Assembly: GCA_042867185.1 (NCBI GenBank) | Contig: JBHZQV010000021.1 | Location: 26,007-90,006, forward strand | Length of the DNA: 64,000 nucleotides | Direction of reading: 5' to 3' | Origin: Xylophilus sp042867185 | Lineage (GTDB): Bacteria; Pseudomonadota; Gammaproteobacteria; Burkholderiales; Burkholderiaceae_C | Shown: one piece after another, positions 1 through 9,059 of the stretch | Layout: the number at the start of each line of letters is the position of its first letter | Numbering within the stretch: position 1 is the stretch's first letter | Program-made: the position numbers and the translations under genes | The notes under the pieces: generated by a model | The model's database searches: none | What the model was told of the DNA's origin: nothing | Seen by the model: only the letters and a program-made list of their open reading frames with translations

Positions 1-110
1 CCCTGCGGCACCAGGCGAAATGCGGCGCCATTCCTTGCGACTGGAAGAGGCGGCCGGCATGCCGGAGAGGGCGGCGGGAGCCGGCTATCTGCCATGCACA
101 CCGTAGCGAA

Positions 111-1331
111 TCAAATCATTCCCAACAGCCGGTCGAGCGGCAGCTTGACCTTCACCTCGCCGTGCGTCACGCCGTTGGCGATCTTGTAGGTGGGCTGCAT
201 CGTGTCGCGCACCGCCATCTCGCCGATCGGCGAACCCTGGCGGTTCAGCACCACCGCCACCTTCGGCGTGGTGCCGGTGCGGCCGCGTTTCAGCACGATG
301 GCCGTCTCGTTGCTCGCCAGCTTGACGAAACACCCGGGTGGATAGACGCCGATGGCGCTGAACAGCGCCTTGCCCGCCTCGTCCACCTTCTGGTCCTGGT
401 CGAGGTAGCTGGCGCGCATCGCCACCGCCGCCGGCATCGCGGTACGCGAGACCCGCGGCGACAGGCGTGCCGCGAAGATGTCGGCCCGCTCGATCAGCCG
501 CGCCAGCCGCTCGGCCGGCTGCATGTCCTGCAGCGGGCCCGAGGGCGGCTCGTGGTGCAGCCGTACGGCATCCAGCCACAGCGGATCGGTGACGCCCTGG
601 CGCTCCAGCAGCGCGGCCGAGCCGTGGGCATGCACCGAAATCACCGCCATCTGGTTCTCGTTGGGGCGCGCGGTCTGCTGGGCCAGCTCGTCCTGCAGCT
701 CGGTCATGCTGATGTTCATCGTCAGCGCGGCCTTGCCGACCGTCTCGATCGTGGCCGCATCCCATTTGAGCGTGTCGCGGGCCGCCATGATGCAGACCAC
801 CGCCACCAGCATGCCGTGCGTCGCGCTGTACATCTCCAGCTCGCTCGAGGCGAAGTGGATCAGCGCGAAAAGCGTGGCGTCGGGCATGCGGCGCGACAGC
901 ACCTCCAGCTCGGCGTGCAGCCGGCCCAGGCGGGTCAAAAAATCGGGGGCCTTGGCATCGCGCAGCAGGGCGGTCGCGCGGATCTGCATGTCGTGCCAGT
1001 CGGGCGGCGCGCTGCGCAGCGTTTCCTCGGCCCGGCTGCGCGGGTCGACCGTCGGCAGCCCGGCGTCGATCCGGGCGGTCGCGATCTGGCCGATCGTGTG
1101 TTCCTTGCGCACCAGCACGTCGAGCTGGCCCATGAAGGCGCGGTGCTGCTCGGGCGATTCGGCGATGTCGACGCAGAGCGTGCCGCCGCGGGTCGCCATC
1201 GTCTGGACCTGGTCCCGGGTCTGGAAAACGAAGCCCTTCGACGCCAGCAGCGTACCGCTGGTGGTCCGGATCGAAAACGGCAGCGGTTTGCCGATTCGGA
1301 TGGAGTCGAGGTTGAGCGGGATCAGCTTCAT
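111..1331 (-). CDS. Degenerate HD-GYP domain protein
   Basis: A 406-residue protein whose C-terminal half follows the HD-GYP fold, the family of cyclic-di-GMP phosphodiesterases. Visible family marks are the first helix with 'YSATH' (His about 172), a His pair region near 234-236 and 'RLHHE' (259-260). The defining HD dipeptide is missing: the helix that normally reads 'LLHDIG' reads 'ALTMNI' (205-206 are Met-Asn), and the GYP loop is replaced by 'PPSGPL'. Metal binding and hydrolysis are therefore doubtful; binding or regulatory function is inference. The N-terminal 110 residues resemble the leader region of other HD-GYP proteins. ATG at 1331 is chosen; a TTG nine bases upstream is possible. 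No clear ribosome-binding site. Confidence 0.75.
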   Translation of the reverse strand: MKLIPLNLDSIRIGKPLPFSIRTTSGTLLASKGFVFQTRDQVQTMATRGGTLCVDIAESPEQHRAFMGQLDVLVRKEHTIGQIATARIDAGLPTVDPRSRAEETLRSAPPDWHDMQIRATALLRDAKAPDFLTRLGRLHAELEVLSRRMPDATLFALIHFASSELEMYSATHGMLVAVVCIMAARDTLKWDAATIETVGKAALTMNISMTELQDELAQQTARPNENQMAVISVHAHGSAALLERQGVTDPLWLDAVRLHHEPPSGPLQDMQPAERLARLIERADIFAARLSPRVSRTAMPAAVAMRASYLDQDQKVDEAGKALFSAIGVYPPGCFVKLASNETAIVLKRGRTGTTPKVAVVLNRQGSPIGEMAVRDTMQPTYKIANGVTHGEVKVKLPLDRLLGMI

Positions 1332-1433
1332 GGGAAGCAAGAGATTATCCGGCGTTTGTATGCTAATGAATCACGCAGGCGATAGCCGCCCGCAAGAAAT
1401 GCGGGGCCGTCCTGCCGCCGGCCTCGGCCGTTG

Positions 1434-3662
1434 TCAGAAATCGACGGATGCCGTCAGCGAGAAAGTGCGCGGCGCACCCAGCACCAGGTAGCCGGCGCCG
1501 GCATAGCCGCCGACCGAGCCCCAGTAGTTGCGGTCGGCGACGTTGTCGATGCGCCCGCGCAGCGTCACCAGCCGGCCCTGCACTTCGGTGGTGTAGCGGG
1601 CGCCGATATCCACCCGGGTCCAACCCGGCACCCGCAGCGCGTTGGCCGCATCGGCATAGCTGCTGCGGGTTGCGGTTGCCCGCGCATTGAGCGCCAGGCC
1701 GCGCACGCCCGGCACGTCCCACTCGGCGCTCACGCTGCCTTGTGCGTCGGGCACGCCGATCACCTTCTTGCCGTCGGTGGCGGTGCTGCCAGTGGAGCGT
1801 TGCGTCGCGTCGAGCAAGGTGATGCCGCCCAGCACCTTCAGGCCGCGCATCGGCTCGCCGAACACGGTGGTCTCCAGGCCCTGGTGGCGGTCTTCGCCCT
1901 GCGAGCCGAAGATCTGATTGACGACGATGCTGCGTGGGCGGTCGGTGCTGAAGAGGGCTGCACTCGCGCCCAGGCGGCCACCGTCGTACTTCACGCCGAC
2001 TTCCTTCTGCTTGGCGACATAGGGTGCGAGTTGCGCGCCGGTGTTGAGCACCGGACGTCCGCCGGAATTGGCGGGCGCGGTCTCGCCAGGGCTCAACTGC
2101 TCGATGTAGTTCGCATAGACCGACAGTTCCTTGCGCAGCTTGAACACCACGCCGGCCGCAGGGCTGTTGCGGCTCTGGTCGTAGACCGACGCGGCGCCGC
2201 CAGGGCTGGTGAGGGTGCTTCCGTTGAAGGTGCGGTAGCCGATGGTCGTGCTGTTGACCGTCTGCCGGCGCACGCCCAAGGTCACCAGCAACGTGTCGTC
2301 GAGGAACGACAGCGTGTCGCCGAGCGCGAAGCTGTTGAGCTGGCTTCGGCGCTGCAGGGCGGGACCGTCCGGGTTGCCGCTGCCGGCCGTGGCACTGAAG
2401 GCGGGAAAGGGCGACAGCACCGGGTTGTAGAGGTTCGTCGCCTGCTGACGGCCGACGTCGAACGCGTAGGAGTTGTCGCGGTCCAGACCGAAATACGCCA
2501 TCGACGCGACGAGCGCATGCTTGACCGGGCCGGTTTCGACTTTGGCCCGCACCCCGATCTCGCCGGTCTTGACCGTTTCGCGACCGGTGTTGTCGAAGCG
2601 GTAGGTGGTGCCTGCGCCCGCGTTGTCGGCAAGCGCGAAATTGGCCAGCGAGTTGGCTTCCGATCCTTTGCGCGCACCGGCGGCGAACCAGCCGGTCACC
2701 CGGTCGTTGAAGTCGACTTCGCCGCGCACCGTGCCGAAGGTGTCGCGCTCGTCGGAGTAGGACCAGGGCTGCGCCCAGTTGGTCGACGCGTCGGGCGCAC
2801 GCGGAATGGCGGTCAGCGTGCCGCCGGGCGTCACGTTGGTGCGGGTCGCGTTCAGCCTATGGTTCTGGTAGCCGATGTCGCCCGACAGGCGCACGTTGCG
2901 GCCGCGCCAGTCCAGGCCGAGCGACACCACGTCGAGGGCGACCTTCTCGCGGTCCACGCCGGTGCCGCCTTCGCGGTGGGCCGCGTTCAGGCGGATGCCG
3001 GTGCTGTCGTCGGGCCCGAAGCGGCGCGAGAGATCGACCGCGCCGTACTTCTGCGAACCGCTGGCGCCGCCCAGGGTGACCTGCGACAGGGGCTCGTGGG
3101 CGGCGCGCTTGGGCAGCAGGTTGACCGTGCCGCCGATGCCGTCGCCGCCCGGCGTGATGCCGGTCAGGAAGGTGCTGGCGCCGTGCAGCACCTCGACCCG
3201 CTCGAACAGCTCCGACGAGATGTACTGGCGCGGCAGCAGGCTGTAGAGCCCGTTGTAGGCGACGTAGTCGGAGCTGAGCAAAAAGCCGCGGATGAAATAC
3301 GACTCCTGGAAGTTGCCGAAGCCGCGGGCCACCCGGATCGACGGATCGTTCTGCAGCACGTCGCCGACGCTGCGCGCCTGCTGGTTCTGGATCAGCGCGT
3401 TGGTGAAGCTGGTGACGGCGAACGGCGTCTCCATGTTGTCCTGGTTGCCCAGGATGCCCACCCGGCCGCCGCGCGCCACCTGGCCGCCGGCGTACGGCTG
3501 GGTCAGGCCCTCGGCCGACGCGTCGGCGCTGGCCTCCACGTTCACCGTGCGCAGGGTGCCGGCATTGTCGGCCGGTGCGGCGGTCTGCGCCTGCAGCGGC
3601 AGGGAGAACACGGCGGTCAGGGCCAGGGCGAGGGGGGCGAGCGGGAAACGGGTGCGGGACAT
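1434..3662 (-). CDS. TonB-dependent siderophore receptor
   Basis: A 742-residue outer-membrane receptor of the ferric-siderophore type. It has an N-terminal signal peptide ending near 'PLQAQ' (about residue 26), a TonB-box/plug region with 'NQQARSVGDVLQNDPSIRV' (about 85-105), and a long beta-barrel ending in the terminal phenylalanine of 'SVDF' that is typical of outer-membrane proteins. The ATG at 3662 starts directly before the signal peptide; an in-frame ATG at 3701 would add 13 residues that do not look like a signal sequence and would sit on the Fur-like palindrome. Expression is probably iron-repressed because of that palindrome 22 bp upstream. The siderophore is unknown and no biosynthesis genes are nearby. 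Confidence 0.9.
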   Translation of the reverse strand: MSRTRFPLAPLALALTAVFSLPLQAQTAAPADNAGTLRTVNVEASADASAEGLTQPYAGGQVARGGRVGILGNQDNMETPFAVTSFTNALIQNQQARSVGDVLQNDPSIRVARGFGNFQESYFIRGFLLSSDYVAYNGLYSLLPRQYISSELFERVEVLHGASTFLTGITPGGDGIGGTVNLLPKRAAHEPLSQVTLGGASGSQKYGAVDLSRRFGPDDSTGIRLNAAHREGGTGVDREKVALDVVSLGLDWRGRNVRLSGDIGYQNHRLNATRTNVTPGGTLTAIPRAPDASTNWAQPWSYSDERDTFGTVRGEVDFNDRVTGWFAAGARKGSEANSLANFALADNAGAGTTYRFDNTGRETVKTGEIGVRAKVETGPVKHALVASMAYFGLDRDNSYAFDVGRQQATNLYNPVLSPFPAFSATAGSGNPDGPALQRRSQLNSFALGDTLSFLDDTLLVTLGVRRQTVNSTTIGYRTFNGSTLTSPGGAASVYDQSRNSPAAGVVFKLRKELSVYANYIEQLSPGETAPANSGGRPVLNTGAQLAPYVAKQKEVGVKYDGGRLGASAALFSTDRPRSIVVNQIFGSQGEDRHQGLETTVFGEPMRGLKVLGGITLLDATQRSTGSTATDGKKVIGVPDAQGSVSAEWDVPGVRGLALNARATATRSSYADAANALRVPGWTRVDIGARYTTEVQGRLVTLRGRIDNVADRNYWGSVGGYAGAGYLVLGAPRTFSLTASVDF

Positions 3663-3683
3663 AGGAGCGCCGATGGAGGTTGG

Positions 3684-3702
3684 AATGCGAATGGATCGCA
3701 TT
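3684..3702. promoter_or_regulatory. Fur-box-like palindrome upstream of the TonB receptor
   Basis: AATGCGA-ATGGA-TCGCATT is a perfect 7-bp inverted repeat with a 5-bp spacer, 19 bp in all, the length and layout of a Fur box. It matches the idealised AATGAGAATCATTCTCATT at 13 of 19 positions. It lies 21 bp upstream of the receptor start, where a repressor would block transcription. Assignment to Fur is inference from position, pattern and gene function. Confidence 0.6.
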
Positions 3703-3833
3703 TTCGACTGCGGCGGGTGGAAGCACGAGAAAAATTGGGAGGCATGCCAACAATCGCGGGCCGGCGTTGCGATGCAGCAACGGACTCCCGATCACCCCCC
3801 TCCGGACGGCCGCGCCATGCCGCGCCGGAACGA

Positions 3834-3863
3834 CAAAAGCCGGATTCCGCATGAAATCCGGCT
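3834..3863 (-). terminator. Terminator of the efflux/Uma2 operon
   Basis: Read on the minus strand: AGCCGGATT, an 8-base loop, AATCCGGCT, then a short T run. This 9-bp perfect stem follows the Uma2 gene and precedes the TonB receptor promoter. It abuts a copy of the 41-bp palindromic repeat. Confidence 0.65.
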
Positions 3864-3866
3864 CCG

Positions 3867-3907
3867 GCCGGCATCCCGCGCCGGCCTCATGCTATCGATT
3901 CAGGAGC
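3867..3907 (-). repeat. 41-bp bipartite palindromic element, copy A
   Basis: On the minus strand the element reads GCTCC-N7-ATAGC, five bases, GCCGGC-N7-GCCGGC. Length and spacing are identical to the copies at 13604, 48010 and 58986. The left arm of the first hairpin has decayed (GCTCC for GCTAT). It lies between the Uma2 stop codon and the operon terminator. Confidence 0.7.
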
Positions 3908-3909
3908 GT

Positions 3910-4515
3910 CTAGGCCGCTGCGCCGTCGCGGCCGCCGTCCACAGGCGCGACAGGCGGATCGATTTCCGCATACAGATCGTCGGCGGGGACCGTCAATGCC
4001 ACGCTGGTCAACTCCACCGCCTGTGCGCCGACGAACGGATGCAGCACCCACAGACCGTCGATGCCCTTGCGGTAGACGTCCGCAGTGCGCAAACCGACGT
4101 CCACCAAGACGTATTCCTGCAAGGACGCGATCTGCCGGTAATGCGCGAATTTCGCCCCCCGGTCGAAGCTGCTGGTGCCCGGCGAGAGCACCTCGCACAG
4201 CAGCACCGGCTCCGATTTCGACAGGCTGCTCGCATGGTCCGCATCGCTGCAGGTGACCATCACGTCGGGATAGAAGTAGGCGTTGGACGCCTGCACCTGC
4301 AGCCGCATGTCGCTCATGAAGGTGCGGCAGCGGCTGCCGCGCAGGTGGTTGCGCAGGGCCATCGCCATGTTCAAGGTCACCGTCACATGCCGGTCCTCCG
4401 CCCCCGCCATCGCGAAGGCCTCGCCGTCGATGTATTCGTGCCGCTCGGACTGCTGTGCCTCCCAGGCCAGGTAGTCGTCGGCCGTCATGTAGTTTTGCTG
4501 CTGCGGTTGGGCCAT
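3910..4515 (-). CDS. Uma2 family (DUF820) restriction-endonuclease-fold protein
   Basis: A 201-residue protein of the Uma2/DUF820 family, which has a PD-(D/E)XK nuclease-like fold. Visible marks are the opening 'MTADDYLAWE...SERHEYIDGE', the acidic 'YFYPDVMVTC' (about 90-99) and 'LLCEVLSPGT' (about 113-122) followed by 'KFAHYRQIASLQEYVLVD'. The Asp and Glu of the second and third motifs are the expected metal ligands, so the active site looks intact. The family is abundant in cyanobacteria and of unclear role. The start is 36 bp downstream of the RND gene on the same strand, so it is probably read through from the efflux operon. A functional link to efflux is not shown. Confidence 0.85.
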   Translation of the reverse strand: MAQPQQQNYMTADDYLAWEAQQSERHEYIDGEAFAMAGAEDRHVTVTLNMAMALRNHLRGSRCRTFMSDMRLQVQASNAYFYPDVMVTCSDADHASSLSKSEPVLLCEVLSPGTSSFDRGAKFAHYRQIASLQEYVLVDVGLRTADVYRKGIDGLWVLHPFVGAQAVELTSVALTVPADDLYAEIDPPVAPVDGGRDGAAA

Positions 4516-4551
4516 GGGATCCTCGTGCGGTGGACAAGATGGTGCCGGCGA

Positions 4552-7500
4552 TTATCCGCCGCGGGCCTCCCCAGCCCGCCGGCCCCGCAGCTTGCGCATC
4601 ACCCACTGCCCCAGGTCGTCGATGTAGGTGAACACCGGCGGGATCACCAGCAGGCTCAGCACGGTCGAGGTGATCAGGCCGCCGATCACCGCGACCGCCA
4701 TCGGCGAGCGGAAGCTCGAATCGGCCGCGCCCAGGCCGAGCGCGATCGGCATCATGCCGGCGCCCATGGCCAGCGTCGTCATGATGATCGGGCGCGCCCG
4801 CTTGTGGCAGGCGTCCAGCAGCGCGTCCCAGCGGCTCATCGGCGGGCGGTCGTGCGCGTCGGCATCGCCGCCGGCGTGGCTCTGGCCGCGCCGCGCCAGG
4901 ATCGCGTACTCGACCAGCAGGATCGAGTTCTTGGTCGCGATGCCCATCAGCATGATCAGGCCGATCAGGGACGGCATCGAGAAGCTCTTCTGCGCGATCA
5001 GCAGGCCGACGAAGGCGCCGCCCAGCGACAGCGGCAGTGCCGCCAGGATGGTCACCGGGTGCAGGAAGTCCTTGAACAGCAGCACCAGCACGATGTAGAT
5101 GCACAGCACGCCGGTCAGCATCGCCAGGCCGAAGCTCGCGAACAGCTCGCCCATCACCTCGGCGTCGCCCACCTCGGTCACCCGCACGCCGGGCGGCAGG
5201 TTCTTGACCGACGGCAGTTCGCGCACCAGCGTGGCGGCATCGCCCAGCGGCACGCCCGACAGCTCGATCTCGAAGTTGATGTTGCGCGCCCGGTCGTAGC
5301 GGCTGATGACGGCCGGGCCGCCGGCCACCTCCAGCGTGGCGACGTCGCCCAGCATCACCGGGCCGCGGGTGCCGGGCACGGTCAGGCGCTCCAGCACGGC
5401 CAGGTCGGTGCGGGCCACGTCGCCCAGGCGCACCACGATCGGCACCTGCCGCGTCGCCAGGTTGAGCTTGGGCAGCGCCACGTCGTAGTCGCCGACGGTG
5501 GCGACGCGCAGGGTTTCGGCGATCGCGGCGCTGGTCACGCCGCGGTCGGCGGCGCGGGCGAAGTCGGGCCGCACCGCGATCTCGGGGCGCACCAGGCTGG
5601 CCGACGAACCGATGTTGCCGAAGCCCGGCACGCTGCGCAGGTCGCGCTCCACGTCGCGGGCGGCGGTGGTCAGGGCCTGCGGATCGTCGCCGGCCAGCAC
5701 CAGGATGTACTTCTCGTTGCCGCCGGCCAGGCCCACCTTCATCCGCACGCCGGGCTGCGATTCCAGCGCGGTGCGGATCTTGGCCTCTGTGACCTGCTTG
5801 CGCGGCCGCTCGCCGCGCGGCACCAGCTGGATGGTCAGCGTGGCCTTGCGCGGCTCGGCCGCGGCGCTGCCGGCGACCGGGTCGGCGCCGGCGCTGCCCG
5901 CACCGACGGTGGTGTAGATGCTCTTGATGTTGTCGAGCTTCATCAGCCGCAGGCGGGTGTCCTCGGCCGCGGCCATGGTCTGCCGCAGGGTGCTGCCGGG
6001 CGGCAGCTCCAGGTACACCTGGGTCTGCGAGTTGTCGTCGGGCGGGATGAAACCGGTCGGCAGCAGCGGGATCAGCGCGATCGAGCCGACGAAGAACACC
6101 ATCGCCAGCGCGGTCGTCGCCAGCCGGTGCTTCAGGCACCAGGTGACCCAGCGCATGTAGGTGCCGAGCCAGCGTGGCTCCTTCTCGGCATCGACGATCG
6201 GCTTCAGCAGGTAGGCCGCCATCATCGGCGTCAGCACCCGGGCGACCACCAGCGAGGCGAACACGGCGAGCGCCGCCGTCCAGCCGAACTGCTTGAAAAA
6301 GCGGCCGGCGATGCCGCTCATGAAGGCGGTCGGCAGGAACACCGCGATCAGGGTGAAGGTGGTCGCAATGACCGCCAGCCCGATCTCGTCGGCCGCCTCC
6401 ATCGCCGCCTGGTAGGGCGACTTGCCCATGCGCAGGTGGCGCACGATGTTCTCCACCTCGACGATCGCATCGTCCACCAGGATGCCGATCACCAAAGACA
6501 GCGCCAGCAGCGTGATCACGTTCACCGAGAAGCCCAGCGCGTACATGCCGATGAAGGCCGGAATCGCCGACAGCGGCAGCGCCACCGCCGAGACCAGCGT
6601 GGCCCGCCAGTCGCGCAGAAACAGCCACACCACGATCACGGCCAGGATCGCGCCCTCGTAGAGCAGGTGCATCGAGCCTTCGTATTCCTCGGCCACCGGC
6701 TGCACGAAGTTGAACGCCTCGGTCAGGGTGATGTCGGGATGGTCGGCCTTGAGCTGCCCCAGCACCTTCTGCACCTGCGCGCCCACTTCCACTTCGCTGG
6801 CGCCGCGGCTGCGGGCGACCTCGAAGCCGACGACCGGCTTGCCGTCGAGCAGCGCGGCGGCGCGGCGCTCGGCCACCGTGTCGGTGACGGTGGCCACCTG
6901 GTCCAGCCTGATGCGCTGGCCGCTGGCGAGCGAGAGCTGCAACGCGCCCAGTTCGGCCGCCGACTTGACGGTGGCCAGCGTGCGCACCGGCTGCTCGCTG
7001 CCGCCCAGGTCGGCCCGGCCGCCGGCGCTTTCCGCCTGCACCTGGCGCAGCTGGCGCGAGATGTCGGCCGCGCTGGCGCCGAGGGACTGGAGCTTGTTGG
7101 CATCGAGCGCCACCCGCACCTCGCGCTGCACCCCACCGACGCGGTTGACCGCGCCCACGCCGGGCACCGTCAGCAGACGCCGGGCGATGGTGTCCTCGAC
7201 GAACCACGACAGTCCCTCGTCGTCGAGCTGGGTGGACTGCACCGTGTACGCCAGCACCGGCTTGCCGGCCAGGTCGACCTTGGTGATGATCGGGTCGCGC
7301 AGATCGGCCGGCATGTCGGCGCGGACCCGGCTGACGGCCGAGCGCACGTCGTCCACCGCCTCCTGCACCGGCTTCTCCAGGCGGAACTCGGCCAGGATGG
7401 TGACGGTGCCGTCCTGCACGGTGGTGGTGATGTGCTTCAGGCCCTGCACGGTGGCGATCGAGTTCTCGATCTTGCGGGCCACGTCGGTTTCCAGCTGGCC

Positions 7501-7668
7501 CGGCGCGGCGCCGGGCAGCAGGGCGGTGACGTTGACCAGCGGCAGGTCCATGTCGGGGAAGTTCTGCACCTTCATCGCCTGGAAGGACAGCATGCCGGCG
7601 AAGGTGAGCAGCACGAACAGCATCACCGCCGGGATCGGGTTCTTGATCGACCAGGAGGAAACGTTCAT
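4552..7668 (-). CDS. RND multidrug efflux transporter, inner-membrane permease
   Basis: A 1038-residue proton-driven RND pump of the hydrophobe/amphiphile efflux (HAE1) family, normal length for the family. Twelve membrane segments and two large periplasmic loops are evident. The proton-relay residues are present: the Asp pair in TM4 ('GILVDDAIVEVEN', about residues 400-412) and the TM10 lysine in 'IATKNSILLVEYA' (about 925). It is the last pump gene of the leftward operon TetR-OMF-MFP-RND and pairs with the adaptor and outer-membrane channel upstream. A ribosome-binding site (AGGAGG) lies just before ATG 7668. The insert 'RRGQSHAGGDADAHDRPP' before TM11 is a local hydrophilic loop. Substrates cannot be read from sequence. 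Confidence 0.93.
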   Translation of the reverse strand: MNVSSWSIKNPIPAVMLFVLLTFAGMLSFQAMKVQNFPDMDLPLVNVTALLPGAAPGQLETDVARKIENSIATVQGLKHITTTVQDGTVTILAEFRLEKPVQEAVDDVRSAVSRVRADMPADLRDPIITKVDLAGKPVLAYTVQSTQLDDEGLSWFVEDTIARRLLTVPGVGAVNRVGGVQREVRVALDANKLQSLGASAADISRQLRQVQAESAGGRADLGGSEQPVRTLATVKSAAELGALQLSLASGQRIRLDQVATVTDTVAERRAAALLDGKPVVGFEVARSRGASEVEVGAQVQKVLGQLKADHPDITLTEAFNFVQPVAEEYEGSMHLLYEGAILAVIVVWLFLRDWRATLVSAVALPLSAIPAFIGMYALGFSVNVITLLALSLVIGILVDDAIVEVENIVRHLRMGKSPYQAAMEAADEIGLAVIATTFTLIAVFLPTAFMSGIAGRFFKQFGWTAALAVFASLVVARVLTPMMAAYLLKPIVDAEKEPRWLGTYMRWVTWCLKHRLATTALAMVFFVGSIALIPLLPTGFIPPDDNSQTQVYLELPPGSTLRQTMAAAEDTRLRLMKLDNIKSIYTTVGAGSAGADPVAGSAAAEPRKATLTIQLVPRGERPRKQVTEAKIRTALESQPGVRMKVGLAGGNEKYILVLAGDDPQALTTAARDVERDLRSVPGFGNIGSSASLVRPEIAVRPDFARAADRGVTSAAIAETLRVATVGDYDVALPKLNLATRQVPIVVRLGDVARTDLAVLERLTVPGTRGPVMLGDVATLEVAGGPAVISRYDRARNINFEIELSGVPLGDAATLVRELPSVKNLPPGVRVTEVGDAEVMGELFASFGLAMLTGVLCIYIVLVLLFKDFLHPVTILAALPLSLGGAFVGLLIAQKSFSMPSLIGLIMLMGIATKNSILLVEYAILARRGQSHAGGDADAHDRPPMSRWDALLDACHKRARPIIMTTLAMGAGMMPIALGLGAADSSFRSPMAVAVIGGLITSTVLSLLVIPPVFTYIDDLGQWVMRKLRGRRAGEARGG

Positions 7669-7716
7669 GGCCGGGCTCCGGCGAGGGGTGGGCAGGGGAT
7701 CGGCATCGTCTGCTCC

Positions 7717-8982
7717 TTATTTCGTAGCGTCAGGCCGGGGTACATCGCCGGCTGCAGGTGTTTTTTGTTCGGACTCCTGCACCACCTTGACCAGGTCGCG
7801 GTCGTTCAAAAAGCCCGCGCCCTGCACCACCACCGGCGTGTCGGCCGCCAGGCCCGCGGTGATCTCCAGCCGGTCGCCCACGCGCCGGCCGGTCTGCACC
7901 TTGCGCTGCGACACCCGCTGGTCCTGGTCGACCGCGAAGACGTAGCTGAACGCCTCGCGTACCACCACCGACTGCTGCGGCACCGTCAGCGCATCGGTCC
8001 GGCCCAGCACGAAGTCGCCGCGGGCGAACATGCCCGGGCGGAACAGGCCCCCCGGCTTGGGGCGGCCCGGCGCCGGGTCGGCCGGGATGCCGTAGCCCGC
8101 TTGGGCCGGCAGGTCGACGTAGACCAGGCCGTTGCGGGTCTGCGGATCGACCGTCGGCGCCACCATCCGCACCTTGCCCTCCAGCACCGCGCCGCTGGCG
8201 GCCACGATGTGGGCGATGGTGCCCGGCTGGATGCGGCCCAGCTCGGCCGAGGTGACCTCGGCACGCCATTCGAGTCGGCCCTTCCTGACCATGCGGAACA
8301 GCTCGGTGCCGGCGCCCACCACCGCGCCCACGGTCGCGGCGCGGGCCGAGATCACACCGCTGTCGGGCGCGCGGACCGAGGCATAGCCCAGCCGCACCTG
8401 CTGCGCGTTGTAGGCCGCGCGGGCCGCCTCGACCCGGGCCTTGGCGGTCTGCTCGCTGGTCTGGTACTGGGCGATCTGCGAGGCGCTGAGCGCGCCGCTT
8501 TTCTCCAGCGTGCGGGCGCGCTGGGCATTGGCCGCGGCGTCGGCGGCGGTGGCCTCGGCCTCCAGCACGCTGGCGCGCGACTGGGCCAGCTCCGCCTTGA
8601 CCGTCTCGGCCGAGAAGGTGGCCAGCACCTGGCCGGCCTTGACCGTGTCGCCCACGTTGACCCGCACGTCGGTCAGCCGCAGGCCGTTGGCCTCCGATCC
8701 GATGATCGCCTCCTGCCAGGCGGCGATGCTGCCGTTGGCGGCGAAGGTCACCGGCAGCGAGGCTTTCTGCGGCAGCACGGTGGTCACGCTGAGCGCCGGG
8801 CGCGGCGCGGCCGGCTTGTCGGCAGCCTGCGCGCGGTTCAGGCCGAAAAGGCCTGCAGCCGTCGCCAGACCCAGGCCACCAGCTATCGAAAAAAGAGCCA
8901 GCCGGCGCCGGGCGGGCTGCGCCAGGGCGGCGGGCAGCAGGCGGGCGGCGAGGGTGTCGGCGGTGCGGAGGGCTGGGTGCAT
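7717..8982 (-). CDS. RND efflux periplasmic adaptor (membrane fusion protein)
   Basis: A roughly 421-residue HlyD/AcrA-type adaptor that bridges the RND pump and the outer-membrane channel. An N-terminal membrane anchor (about residues 30-52, 'RLALFSIAGGLGLATAAGLFGL') is followed by a biotinyl-lipoyl half motif, a long alpha-hairpin coiled coil ('LAQSRASVLEAEATAADAA' onwards), the second lipoyl half ('YASVRAPDSGVISAR') and a beta-barrel with 'LFRPGMFARGDF'. ATG 8982 is preferred; ATG 9018 would add 12 residues. The DNA for 'LFSIAGG' is a 17-bp half copy of the palindromic repeat found elsewhere in the window, so the anchor appears partly built from repeat sequence. The next gene, the RND pump, starts 48 bp downstream. 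Confidence 0.9.
   Translation of the reverse strand: MHPALRTADTLAARLLPAALAQPARRRLALFSIAGGLGLATAAGLFGLNRAQAADKPAAPRPALSVTTVLPQKASLPVTFAANGSIAAWQEAIIGSEANGLRLTDVRVNVGDTVKAGQVLATFSAETVKAELAQSRASVLEAEATAADAAANAQRARTLEKSGALSASQIAQYQTSEQTAKARVEAARAAYNAQQVRLGYASVRAPDSGVISARAATVGAVVGAGTELFRMVRKGRLEWRAEVTSAELGRIQPGTIAHIVAASGAVLEGKVRMVAPTVDPQTRNGLVYVDLPAQAGYGIPADPAPGRPKPGGLFRPGMFARGDFVLGRTDALTVPQQSVVVREAFSYVFAVDQDQRVSQRKVQTGRRVGDRLEITAGLAADTPVVVQGAGFLNDRDLVKVVQESEQKTPAAGDVPRPDATK
8882..8898 (-). repeat. Half copy of the palindromic element inside the efflux adaptor gene
   Basis: On the minus strand GCTCT-N7-ATAGC followed by TGGTG, identical to the linker of copy B, then GCCTGG in place of the second hairpin. 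It encodes part of the N-terminal membrane anchor. Confidence 0.5.
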
Positions 8983-9059
8983 GGCGGTGTCCGGCAGGGG
9001 GCGGGAAGCGGTGGGCATGGGGCGCGAATGGGCGGCGGGGCGGGGATCGGGCGGGGCCA

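Noticed and set aside
1..110. Possible gene end at the left edge
   Set aside because: No frame continues from the edge with recognisable protein sequence; nothing can be supported in the first 110 bases.
1358..1386. GCTAAT...GATAGC as another copy of the palindromic element
   Set aside because: Arm spacing is 25 bases instead of 17 and no second hairpin follows.
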